This document shows, one piece after another, positions 18,398 through 26,174 of a DNA stretch of 64,000 nt. The notes under the pieces are model-generated. The model ran no database searches. It had not been told where the DNA came from and saw only the letters and a list, made by a program, of their open reading frames with translations. Origin of the DNA: a bacterium SCSIO 12643 (lineage in GTDB: Bacteria > Bacteroidota > Bacteroidia > Flavobacteriales_G > Salibacteraceae). Position 1 is the first letter of the stretch. Each line of letters begins with the position of its first letter. The translations under genes were made by a program, and so were the position numbers. The stretch spans positions 744,001 to 808,000 of the forward strand of contig CP073750.1 in NCBI GenBank assembly GCA_024398135.1, in the 5' to 3' direction.

Positions 18398-19444
18398 CTA
18401 TTTTTTCTTTCCTAAACCAATTAAATAATGATTCAATTCAATCCCAATTAAAACCAATAACATCAATGAAATAATTACTAGAGGAAATCTAATCATTGAC
18501 TTATCCATTGCAGAGTTTTTTTCAAATCCAACAGATTGGAAATTTGACACTATATTTAGAATTTCAGATTGTAAGATTCTTGATCTACTCAAGTCGTCCA
18601 GTCTTTTATTTACTTTTTGTTCTTCAGAAAAAAGTTTAAGCTCATTTGACGAATCTTTCTCTCCCCCCATATTGATGCTGGTTCCTTGAACAGATTCTTT
18701 TTTAGCTTCAAGCAACAAAACATCTTTATACACACTTCTTAGCGAATCTATTTCACTTAAAGAAGACTCCAAATATTGCTGGTTTCTGTCTAACAATTCT
18801 TTTTCAGACTCTTCTAGTCTTTTGAAATAGTTATTGTCTACGACATTAGAAACGATATCCTTTTCTAGTTTGATAAATACATTATTAGAATTAGACACAA
18901 CAATAATCTCGTGTTGACTAAAAGAATATTCTGGAAAATTATCCTTGTAGCTTTCATAATCAAAATTTAGAGCAATTGTCGAGTCAATAGAACTTAAAAA
19001 CTCATCATAAGTAGACAGCAAATAATTTTCATTAATTACTGGTTGAATCTCAAAACTAACCAAAGACTCCGCTTCCTCAGTTGAAATATGAAATACTTCA
19101 GAAAGCATTTTCGTATTTCCTTGCGCAATTAATTCGTCATAAAAACTAATATTTTTATATAGCTGGCGGCCGCTTTCATAGTTCGGTTTGACCACCATGG
19201 ACGCCTCATATTGAGGCTCCGCTATATAATCCAATAAAAATCCAATTGCTCCACCTAATCCCCCAACTATCATCAACTTGATAATATGCTTTCTAAGAAA
19301 TAGCAAACAGGCTAAAAAGATATTCAACAATCCAAATATTAAATTCTTAATAAAATCAACAAAACCCTTTATTCCATCACCAATAAAAGTAAACAACTGA
19401 CTTAAATCTATTTCTTCGTCTTTATGGGAAGTATTATCTGACAT
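18398..19444 (-). CDS. Wzz-like chain-length/polysaccharide co-polymerase protein
   Basis: A 348-residue inner-membrane protein. An amphipathic or hydrophobic N-terminal region (about 35-75) leads into a large periplasmic region with coiled-coil character (around 205-300), and a second membrane segment (about 322-342) precedes a basic tail. This two-segment layout matches Wzz/PCP proteins, which set glycan length together with Wzy. The region after the first segment (EPQYEASMVVKPNYES) also fits Wzz. There is no tyrosine-kinase domain. The sequence is divergent, so this is a topology-plus-context call. A TACTTTTG element at 19462-19469 probably starts a transcript through this gene into pseB and beyond. 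Confidence 0.75.
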   Translation of the reverse strand: MSDNTSHKDEEIDLSQLFTFIGDGIKGFVDFIKNLIFGLLNIFLACLLFLRKHIIKLMIVGGLGGAIGFLLDYIAEPQYEASMVVKPNYESGRQLYKNISFYDELIAQGNTKMLSEVFHISTEEAESLVSFEIQPVINENYLLSTYDEFLSSIDSTIALNFDYESYKDNFPEYSFSQHEIIVVSNSNNVFIKLEKDIVSNVVDNNYFKRLEESEKELLDRNQQYLESSLSEIDSLRSVYKDVLLLEAKKESVQGTSINMGGEKDSSNELKLFSEEQKVNKRLDDLSRSRILQSEILNIVSNFQSVGFEKNSAMDKSMIRFPLVIISLMLLVLIGIELNHYLIGLGKKK

Positions 19445-19461
19445 GGTTCAAAATTTTCGCG

Positions 19462-19469
19462 CAAAAGTA
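19462..19469 (-). promoter_or_regulatory. Candidate -7 element (TACTTTTG) ahead of the Wzz/Pse operon
   Basis: Minus-strand TACTTTTG fits TAnnTTTG and ends 17 bases before the ATG at 19444, a distance shared by other promoters in this window. A clear -33 TTG is not present. It would drive the Wzz-like gene and the pse genes. Confidence 0.5.
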
Positions 19470-19515
19470 GTAATTAATCCCCTTTAATGAAATTAAATTA
19501 TTCTACCAAGAACCA

Positions 19516-20574
19516 CTATTCTATACAACTCCATTTAAGAATATCATCTTCGGCCAAATCCTTGTTCACGGTCTTTCCTAAAACATTACTTATTTCGCTA
19601 GGAGAAATCCCACTTGCGGGTCTCTTCCATGTCAAATGATCACGCGTTAAAACTTCTCCTGAAGATATCTCCCTTGATAAAACCAAGCTTCTTCTTGCAT
19701 TTTTTCTTGCAGGATTTTCGGTAACAAGAGGTTCCTTCCTTTGCTTACCGATCAGCTCATAAACCAAATCCATCTTTTTATGAAAAAGCTTTAAATCCTC
19801 CTTATCCATTGCATGGTAATGGTCATTTCCAGGTAAACTTTTATCATGAGTAAAGTGTTTTTCAAGAACTACAGCCCCTAGCAAATTTGCTATTTTCAAA
19901 ACTTCCATATCTCCTGGTACGGTATGGTCAGAATATCCAGGAATCGTATTTGGATATCGCTTAAATTGATCAATAAGCATTCCTAAGTTAGCATTTTCAT
20001 TTAATGTTGGATAATTTAATATACACCCCATCAAACATACAACCGAATCATACTTTGAGATTGTTTCTAAGGCTCTCTCTATTTCCCAATGATAAGATGC
20101 GCCCGTAGACAAAATAATTGGCTTTTTATAGCTAGCTAATATTTCAATGAAAGGTAAATTCGTTATATCAGAAGATGATATTTTAAAAACATCCATTAAG
20201 TCATTCAAAAAATGAGCCGATTCCACATCAAATGGAGTAGACATAAATTCAATATCCATTGAATCACAATACTTCTTCAATTGCTCAAATTCACTTTTCC
20301 AAAATTTATCATATTTCTTAAACAGCTCAAATTGACTTGCTGTTGGTTCTTTTTCTGTATCCCAATACGCAGGACTATCTTTAGAAGCTATCTTACCTGC
20401 TTTGTAAGTTTGAAACTTAATCGCATCTGCCCCCCCTTCCTTGGCTTCATCAATAAGACGTTTTGCCAATTCAATAGATCCCTCGTGATTGACACCCGCT
20501 TCAGCAATAATATATGGTCTCATTAACCTATCATCACCTTCCTTAAAAACTTTAAAAAAATCTATAATCTTCAT
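19516..20574 (-). CDS. Second NeuB-family nonulosonic acid synthase (NeuB/LegI/SpsE-like)
   Basis: A 352-residue PEP-dependent sugar synthase paralogous to PseI. The NeuB barrel has IIAEAGVNHEGSIELAKRL, AIKFQTYKA, FMSTPFD, STGAS, GYSDHTVPGD and EKHFTHD. The C-terminal SAF domain (about 290-352) starts near ARRSLVLSREISSGE. The AEAGVNHEG form is that of sialic/legionaminic acid synthases, not of PseI, so it should make a different C9 sugar from a different stereoisomer or from ManNAc. No NeuC- or LegB/C-type gene lies in the window. It is separated by one base from the fused cytidylyltransferase/PseG-like gene, its likely partner. Confidence 0.85.
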   Translation of the reverse strand: MKIIDFFKVFKEGDDRLMRPYIIAEAGVNHEGSIELAKRLIDEAKEGGADAIKFQTYKAGKIASKDSPAYWDTEKEPTASQFELFKKYDKFWKSEFEQLKKYCDSMDIEFMSTPFDVESAHFLNDLMDVFKISSSDITNLPFIEILASYKKPIILSTGASYHWEIERALETISKYDSVVCLMGCILNYPTLNENANLGMLIDQFKRYPNTIPGYSDHTVPGDMEVLKIANLLGAVVLEKHFTHDKSLPGNDHYHAMDKEDLKLFHKKMDLVYELIGKQRKEPLVTENPARKNARRSLVLSREISSGEVLTRDHLTWKRPASGISPSEISNVLGKTVNKDLAEDDILKWSCIE

Positions 20575-20575
20575 T

Positions 20576-22225
20576 TTATCTATCTATCACGCTATTTATC
20601 AATTTCATTACCCTTTTTTTCCCGCCTTTCAAATCACTATCTAGCATCCTAGAACTCATAAACTCACGCACATCATGATTTAAGACTTTTCTAAATGTAT
20701 CTAAAATTTCAACATCAGATGTTTCATATCCTAAACCAAGATTGTAAAATCCATTTTCTTGAGATGCAAAGAAATGTGTTAATTCTCTTTCATTTTGGCA
20801 AAGAACTATACTTGGAACTCCTATTGAAGCTGCTTCGAATGTTGTCCTTCCAGCTGAAGTAAATATTATGTCGGAATTTCTCATTACAGTAGAGATATCA
20901 GATACATTGGACTTTATTTCTACGTTTGAATACGTATTTTTCAACTTATTCACTTCTTGATATCCCAACCCAACGATTACCACCAAACTAATATTTCTAC
21001 TTTCACACTCTTTATTTATTACCTTCAAAACTCTTTCAGTAAAATTATTAGGATCGACTCCTCCAAAGGACAACAAAACTCTAGATACTTTAGGATTAAC
21101 GTATAGATTATCAGTATACAAAAACTCATTTCTTAAAATAAAATATTTGGCTCCAAAATAATGATTGGATATCATACCCTTTTCAGGATACATTGCGTTA
21201 AGTACTAAATCCGCTTTTTTGGCTCCTGAACCTAAATCTTCAAAGTTTATTACTGTACATCCTGCTGCTTTAAGTTGATCAACATAATTCGATTCCGTAT
21301 CAAGTCTATCATTAATAATTACATCAGGACTCAAATTAAGAATTTCGGGAACAATGTCTTCTGTTTTCTGAATATATACTTCATAATTATATTCCGTTAT
21401 TTTCTCATACGCTAATTGACTATCAGAATCAACCAGGAAAATAACTTTATGATTCAATATCTCATTTGCAATACTCAGCGTATTGTACACGTGCCCCATA
21501 CCAACAATATTATTACCAGTAACCACAAATAATAAGGTTTTCTTATTCAAATAATACTCACATAAATTCCAATCCTCAAAGTCATCTATATCTATGGATT
21601 CTTTCTTTGATAAGGGGTAAATAGTTACATTATTTCCCAGTCTGGAACTTTCACTAACATATTCAGATTTTGTAATCAAAAAGCCTCCGGTTTCCTTGAA
21701 AACCTGAGGTAAATACTGTCTATTTACACGTTTTTCATAATTGGGTTCAAATCCAAAACTAGTTTTCTTCCAGGTTAAATGACTATCATTTACACCTGAA
21801 AGTATTGTATCAATATTTGAGTCATTCATCATAAGAATAGCCTGACGCAAACTATTAGATTTCAATAATGGAGAAGTAGGTTGCAAAGTAATTACATACT
21901 TATAATCATATCCTCTTGCATCTTTCATTCTGATATAAGCATCATATATTACTGGATCTAAAGTTACACTGTCTTCAGAGATTTCATTCTTTCGCTTTAA
22001 TGGCACAGCTCCAAACTTCTCAGCAAGTAATAATATCTCATCATCATCGCTTGAGACACAGCAATCTAATTCAACCTTACAGTTTAAAGCATTACTAATA
22101 GAATAATAAATCAATGGCTTACTATTCAATGCTCTTAAATTTTTTTGAGGAATACCTTTAGATCCTCCACGCGCAGGGATAACAACAAGTATATCCGATT
22201 GTTTATTCTCGTTCACTAAACTCAA
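20576..22225 (-). CDS. Fused CMP-nonulosonate cytidylyltransferase and PseG-like protein
   Basis: A two-domain protein of 549 residues. Residues 12-228 are a NeuA-type cytidylyltransferase (VVIPARGGSKGIPQKNL, LQPTSPL, SIDIDDFEDW). Residues 232-549 are a PseG/GT28-like domain with GMGHVYN at 242-248, SFGGVDPNNFTER and FTSAGRTTFEAASIGVPS. The histidine (His245) of the PseG GxGHxxR motif is kept but the Arg is Asn. The fusion joins the step before and the step after the synthase encoded next door (19516), so the pair could work as a compact nonulosonate branch. What sugar it handles is not evident. It is the first gene of the minus-strand glycan locus. Confidence 0.85.
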   Translation of the reverse strand: MSLVNENKQSDILVVIPARGGSKGIPQKNLRALNSKPLIYYSISNALNCKVELDCCVSSDDDEILLLAEKFGAVPLKRKNEISEDSVTLDPVIYDAYIRMKDARGYDYKYVITLQPTSPLLKSNSLRQAILMMNDSNIDTILSGVNDSHLTWKKTSFGFEPNYEKRVNRQYLPQVFKETGGFLITKSEYVSESSRLGNNVTIYPLSKKESIDIDDFEDWNLCEYYLNKKTLLFVVTGNNIVGMGHVYNTLSIANEILNHKVIFLVDSDSQLAYEKITEYNYEVYIQKTEDIVPEILNLSPDVIINDRLDTESNYVDQLKAAGCTVINFEDLGSGAKKADLVLNAMYPEKGMISNHYFGAKYFILRNEFLYTDNLYVNPKVSRVLLSFGGVDPNNFTERVLKVINKECESRNISLVVIVGLGYQEVNKLKNTYSNVEIKSNVSDISTVMRNSDIIFTSAGRTTFEAASIGVPSIVLCQNERELTHFFASQENGFYNLGLGYETSDVEILDTFRKVLNHDVREFMSSRMLDSDLKGGKKRVMKLINSVIDR

Positions 22226-22230
22226 TGTTC

Positions 22231-22238
22231 AAAATTAA
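22231..22238 (-). promoter_or_regulatory. Candidate -7 element (TAATTTTG) of the nonulosonate branch, near-leaderless
   Basis: Minus-strand TAATTTTG ends 5 bases before the ATG at 22225, which would put the transcript start at or near the start codon. A second match, TATATTTG, lies at 22264-22271 and would give a leader of about 30 bases. Which one is used cannot be decided here. Confidence 0.35.
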
Positions 22239-22317
22239 CTGGATTGTATAACTAATTTCATCTCAAATATACATCTAAGCCCTATTATCGCCTAAAGAAT
22301 AATCAGAACCATTTGGC

Positions 22318-22947
22318 CTAGTAAGGAACAAATATCAATTTCTTTGTTTCAAAGAAATCTTCTTCGTAATACGCATTTAGGTTAACCTCCTGATAAGCAG
22401 ATCGAATTTCACGCATTTCTTCATCCAAATCCCCTCCTTTTAATGCTAAAATCCCATTATTTACTCCTTCTATTCTTGGTGCATTTATTTTTTGATGTAC
22501 CCAATGACGAAACGGTTTCATTCTGGTAACCGCTCGGCTCACCACAACGTTGAACTTTCCTTGTACTTTTTCAGCTCTTCCATGAATAGCTTTAACATTT
22601 TCTAATCCTAATGATTCTGAGACAGCCTTAACTACTTTAATCTTTTTTCCAATTGAATCTACCATTAGAAATTCCGCCTCCGGAAACATAATTGCCAATG
22701 GAATTCCTGGGAAACCACCTCCGCAACCCACATCTAAGACCTGCGTTCCGGAAGGAAAACTTGTAAACTTAGCTATAGCAAGACTATGTAACACATGTCT
22801 GGTATACAATTCATCAATATCTTTCCTGGAAATCACATTGATCTGTTCATTCCATTCCCTATACAAATCATTTAACGCGCTAAACAATTCTTTCTGGTGA
22901 TCGGTTAAATTATCAAAATATTTCTCAATGATTTCTATTCCATCCAT
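22318..22947 (-). CDS. rsmG: 16S rRNA (guanine-527-N7)-methyltransferase RsmG
   Basis: A SAM-dependent methyltransferase that modifies G527 of 16S rRNA. The 209-residue protein shows ISRKDIDELYTRHVLHSL, the SAM site VLDVGCGGGFPGIPLA, and VSRAV, all conserved in RsmG (GidB). I place the start at the ATG at 22947 (MDGIEIIEKYF), not at 23004. The longer version would run through the terminator of the sigma-factor gene and past a TACATTTG element at 22952-22959. That element leaves only 4 bases before the ATG, suggesting a leaderless transcript. Confidence 0.93.
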   Translation of the reverse strand: MDGIEIIEKYFDNLTDHQKELFSALNDLYREWNEQINVISRKDIDELYTRHVLHSLAIAKFTSFPSGTQVLDVGCGGGFPGIPLAIMFPEAEFLMVDSIGKKIKVVKAVSESLGLENVKAIHGRAEKVQGKFNVVVSRAVTRMKPFRHWVHQKINAPRIEGVNNGILALKGGDLDEEMREIRSAYQEVNLNAYYEEDFFETKKLIFVPY

Positions 22948-22951
22948 ACCG

Positions 22952-22959
22952 CAAATGTA
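22952..22959 (-). promoter_or_regulatory. Candidate -7 element (TACATTTG) of rsmG, leaderless geometry
   Basis: Minus-strand TACATTTG fits TAnnTTTG and ends 4 bases upstream of the rsmG ATG. Transcription would start at or next to the A of the start codon. It lies just downstream of the sigma-factor terminator. Confidence 0.4.
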
Positions 22960-22973
22960 TACCAGTATACCAT

Positions 22974-23012
22974 AAAAAAATAGCCTCCCGCTGTTTCCCA
23001 ACAACCGGAGGC
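22974..23012 (-). terminator. Intrinsic terminator after the ECF sigma factor gene
   Basis: On the minus strand an 8-base stem (23005-23012 with 22983-22990, one mismatch, G/C-rich) with a 14-base loop is followed by a short spacer and a run of seven T. It starts 22 bases after the sigma-factor stop and separates that gene from rsmG. Confidence 0.75.
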
Positions 23013-23033
23013 CCTAACCTACTATACTAATCG

Positions 23034-23627
23034 TTAATATTGTAATGCAAACTGCGAGTTTCCTATCATATCCTCAAGCATCCCTCTTGCTCTATGAAGT
23101 CTGGTTTTCACCGTGCCTTCTGGCAAATCAGTCTGCGAGGCGATCTCAGCATAACTCAGTTCTTTAAAATATCTTAGCGTTATCAACTCTTTATAAATTC
23201 CTTTCAATTCGGAAACAAAATTTCGAATAGCTTCAATTCGCTCTTCTTTTTCTATCTCTTCTATTGGAGTTAAAACGTCAGATTTCAAATTATATTCTTG
23301 AATCTCTCCATATTCATTAGATATTGCATCTATTGATGTGGTAGACAATGTTTTCTTTCTTAAAGAATCTATCGTATGATTAATACTTACACGTTTTAAC
23401 CAAGTGCTAAAAGCATGTTTTGGTTCATATTGATCCAATTGCTCAAACGCTTTGGCCATTGACTCCATCATCAAATCGTTGGCTAACTCCTCGTTCTGAA
23501 CGCGCTTATAAATTTCGAAGAAAATACTCTTAGAGTAAAGATTCATTAATTGCTCATAAGCACGCTGGTCTCCATTTTTAGCTTTTAAGATTAACTCGTA
23601 ATCTCTTTTTGCTTTGATTGTCAACAT
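23034..23627 (-). CDS. RNA polymerase sigma factor, ECF family
   Basis: A 197-residue sigma-70 family protein with region 2 (about 10-80; AYEQLMNLYSKSIF, FSTWLKRVSINHTIDSLRK) and region 4 (about 135-190; ITLRYFKELSYAEIA then EGTVKTRLHRAR). Region 3 is absent, as in ECF factors. It is widespread in Bacteroidota as a SigE/SigW-like factor; its regulon is not evident. No anti-sigma gene is adjacent. The minus strand carries TACGTTTG at 23709-23716 as a likely -7 element, and a terminator follows the stop. Confidence 0.9.
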   Translation of the reverse strand: MLTIKAKRDYELILKAKNGDQRAYEQLMNLYSKSIFFEIYKRVQNEELANDLMMESMAKAFEQLDQYEPKHAFSTWLKRVSINHTIDSLRKKTLSTTSIDAISNEYGEIQEYNLKSDVLTPIEEIEKEERIEAIRNFVSELKGIYKELITLRYFKELSYAEIASQTDLPEGTVKTRLHRARGMLEDMIGNSQFALQY

Positions 23628-23708
23628 AATTCAAATTTTGAGTGAATAAGCGTACTTTTATTTCATATGGCAATTTTTGTCGTTAATGTGAAAAATAATT
23701 TTACGATA

Positions 23709-23716
23709 CAAACGTA
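23709..23716 (-). promoter_or_regulatory. Candidate -7 element (TACGTTTG) of the sigma-factor gene
   Basis: Minus-strand match to TAnnTTTG located 81 bases before the sigma-factor ATG, in the gap after the stop of the GT2 gene. No clear -33 TTG at the usual distance. Confidence 0.35.
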
Positions 23717-23717
23717 A

Positions 23718-24875
23718 TTATATCCAACGTTTGCGTTGATCTTCTTTAACAATATTTAAGAAGCTTACCCAAGGGTAAAACAGCATCAAAGCCCACTCTA
23801 AAATCCAGCTCCACAGGAATAAATCCAATACTTTTAACCTTCTCATGATTAAAAACTGAATTATACCCTGTAACAATATTTTCACCCCATACATTCCTAA
23901 AACAAGCTCGAATCCGAAATTCAAAATCAGTAAAATCACAAACAAGGCATTAAGAATATATTGACTAATAGGATATACCAGTAGCAGTACTTTATGAATC
24001 AGTTTATACTTTGGAGCTGTAGTTAGATGTCTCCGTTTTTGAAACTCCCATTTGGCATAGGTACTCTTTGCCACACTATATGTAAATGACTCTGGCGACA
24101 ACTCTACTCCAGTATTCTTTGAATTAGAAACTTCATTTATAAATAAATCATCATCTCCGGAAACCACATTTAAATGAGAAGTAAACCCTTTTGCATCAAA
24201 ATACAGATACGAATGATATCCCATATTCCTACCGACCCCCATATATGGCACACCAGAAATGGCAAATGACAAATATTGTACAGCTATCTTATAAGCATCA
24301 AATCGAATTAGTTTATTCAGAAAACCGGATTCCTTTTTAAAAGGACTATATCCTAAAACGACTTTCTTAAACATCAAACGCTCCGCCATGTTTCTTAACC
24401 ATAAATCCGAATCAGGGTAACAATCTGCATCGATAAATACCAAATGAGGATATTTAGCCGCTTTAATTCCCATGGTTATAGCATATTTTTTTCCTCCTTC
24501 AAAATCTCCACTTTCAACCAGCTTACTCGTCCTAAAATTAGGATACTTCTGAGAATATTCCCTTAGTACATCAACAGTATCATCCAAACTACAATCGTCT
24601 ACCACAATAACCTCGAACTCTACATCCTTTTGTGTCATTATCGCAGGTAGATGTTCTCGAAGCATATTGGCATCATCTCGTGATGCAATAATCACGGAAA
24701 CAGGGTCTGGATGAACTTTTTTATCCTTTTTTTTATAAAAAATAAGACGACTAAAAATGAATAAATGATAGATCATAAACAGGATCAGCGCAATACTATA
24801 ACCCCACAATACAATAGCATTCAACCCATTAAGATTGAAATCGAATAATTCAATGTATCTCTGAAACTGCTCCAA
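23718..24875 (-). CDS. Membrane glycosyltransferase family 2
   Basis: A 385-residue GT-A glycosyltransferase anchored in the inner membrane. There is one N-terminal segment (about 20-42) and two or three C-terminal segments (about 290-380). The catalytic domain has VSVIIASRDDANMLREH, VVDDCSLDD, the DxD-type FIDADCYPD, SGDDDLF and QKRRHLTTA, which corresponds to the QxxRW region of processive enzymes. Related Bacteroidota proteins are annotated as cellulose-synthase-like or cell-wall glycosyltransferases; the product is unknown. It stands apart from the glycan locus, separated by rsmG and the sigma gene. TATTTTTG at 24900-24907 (minus) ends 24 bases before the ATG and is its likely -7 element. 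Confidence 0.87.
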   Translation of the reverse strand: MEQFQRYIELFDFNLNGLNAIVLWGYSIALILFMIYHLFIFSRLIFYKKKDKKVHPDPVSVIIASRDDANMLREHLPAIMTQKDVEFEVIVVDDCSLDDTVDVLREYSQKYPNFRTSKLVESGDFEGGKKYAITMGIKAAKYPHLVFIDADCYPDSDLWLRNMAERLMFKKVVLGYSPFKKESGFLNKLIRFDAYKIAVQYLSFAISGVPYMGVGRNMGYHSYLYFDAKGFTSHLNVVSGDDDLFINEVSNSKNTGVELSPESFTYSVAKSTYAKWEFQKRRHLTTAPKYKLIHKVLLLVYPISQYILNALFVILLILNFGFELVLGMYGVKILLQGIIQFLIMRRLKVLDLFLWSWILEWALMLFYPWVSFLNIVKEDQRKRWI

Positions 24876-24899
24876 CTAAATTCATTACTGGTTATTTTC

Positions 24900-24907
24900 C
24901 AAAAATA
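24900..24907 (-). promoter_or_regulatory. Candidate -7 element (TATTTTTG) of the GT2 gene
   Basis: Minus-strand match to TAnnTTTG ending 24 bases before the ATG at 24875, in the divergent region shared with tgt. Confidence 0.4.
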
Positions 24908-24940
24908 GTCTCAGAATAGGGTCTACCTATAGCAATCACA

Positions 24941-24948
24941 TATCTTTG
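24941..24948 (+). promoter_or_regulatory. Candidate -7 element (TATCTTTG) of the tgt operon
   Basis: Plus-strand match to TAnnTTTG about 95 bases before the tgt ATG, diverging from the GT2 promoter. It would give an unusually long leader for this genome. Confidence 0.4.
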
Positions 24949-25042
24949 CCCGCGACTTTTCAACAAATTATCATTGAGATTATTCGCTCTACTTTGATAA
25001 GTTTATTGACTATCGTTTAAATCAATTAAACATCTGTTTATA

Positions 25043-26173
25043 ATGGAATTTAAGATTAAAGCAAAAGATGATAACTCTAAAGCCAGAGCTGGTAAAATAA
25101 AAACGGATCACGGAGAAATCCTAACTCCTATATTTATGCCTGTGGGTACTGCTGGTACTGTTAAATCGGTCCACCAGAAAGAGCTAAAAGAAGATATTAA
25201 GGCGCAGATTATTTTGGGTAATACGTATCATCTTTATTTAAGACCAGGGCTAGATACTTTACAAAAAGCAGGTGGATTACATAAATTCATAAATTGGGAT
25301 AAACCTATTCTGACCGATAGTGGCGGCTATCAGGTATACTCTTTATCTGGCAGAAACAAAATCAATGAGGATGGGGTCAAGTTTTCTTCCCATATCGATG
25401 GGTCAAAACATTTGTTCACTCCGGAAAATGTAATGGACACACAACGAATTATCGGGGCCGATATCATGATGGCATTTGATGAATGTACGCCATATCCATG
25501 CGATTATCATTATGCTAAAAATTCCATGCATATGACGCATAGATGGTTAGATCGTTGTATCAATAGATTCAATGAAACGGAAGGAGTTTATGGTCATAAT
25601 CAGGCTTTATTCCCAATTGTACAGGGGTCAACCTATAAAGATTTAAGAAAACAATCCGCTGAATATATCGCATCGAAAAACGCATTTGGAAATGCCATTG
25701 GGGGGTTATCCGTTGGAGAACCTCATGAAGATATGTATGCCATGACCGAGGTTGTTTGTGATATTCTTCCTGATGATAAACCAAGATATTTAATGGGAGT
25801 CGGTACTCCTGAAAATATTTTGGAATCTATAGCTTTAGGAGTGGATATGTTTGATTGTGTAATGCCCACCCGAAATGCCAGAAATGGTCAACTATTTACA
25901 AGAAATGGGATTATTAACATAAAAAATAAAAAATGGGAAAATGATTTTTCACCATTAGACCCTGATGGCACAACTTATGTTGATCAGTATTATTCTAAAG
26001 CATACTTAAGACATCTTATTCATTCCAAAGAAATTTTAGCAGCTCAAATCGCTTCTATACACAATTTGGGATTCTATCTTTGGTTAGTATCCGAAGCACG
26101 TAATCAAATTCTTAATGGTACATTTGATGCATGGAAAACTAAAATGGTTAAAAAAGTAACGCAAAGACTGTAA
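25043..26173 (+). CDS. tgt: Queuine/preQ1 tRNA-guanine transglycosylase Tgt
   Basis: It exchanges G34 of tRNAs with GUN anticodons for preQ1, the first tRNA step of queuosine synthesis. The 376-residue TIM barrel has the substrate Asp92 in TDSGGYQVYSLSG, GGLSVGE, YLMGVGTPE and MFDCVMPTRNARNG with the nucleophile Asp. The three zinc-binding cysteines of the usual CxCxxC motif are replaced by Gly309, Thr311 and Asp314, while the fourth ligand His340 (SIHNLGF) is kept. I recall similar Cys-less versions in flavobacterial Tgt, so this may be lineage-wide. An LptF/G gene follows after one base, so the two are co-transcribed. Confidence 0.95.
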   Translation: MEFKIKAKDDNSKARAGKIKTDHGEILTPIFMPVGTAGTVKSVHQKELKEDIKAQIILGNTYHLYLRPGLDTLQKAGGLHKFINWDKPILTDSGGYQVYSLSGRNKINEDGVKFSSHIDGSKHLFTPENVMDTQRIIGADIMMAFDECTPYPCDYHYAKNSMHMTHRWLDRCINRFNETEGVYGHNQALFPIVQGSTYKDLRKQSAEYIASKNAFGNAIGGLSVGEPHEDMYAMTEVVCDILPDDKPRYLMGVGTPENILESIALGVDMFDCVMPTRNARNGQLFTRNGIINIKNKKWENDFSPLDPDGTTYVDQYYSKAYLRHLIHSKEILAAQIASIHNLGFYLWLVSEARNQILNGTFDAWKTKMVKKVTQRL

Positions 26174-26174
26174 G

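Noticed and set aside
1065-22225. Signs of a prophage, integron or transposon bringing in the glycan locus
   Set aside because: No integrase, transposase, terminal repeats or tRNA target is visible at either edge; the locus may still be horizontally acquired, but I see no direct mark of it.
22948-23004. Extra 19 residues at the start of RsmG
   Set aside because: The stretch overlaps the sigma-factor terminator and a promoter element, and the conserved part begins at MDGIEI.
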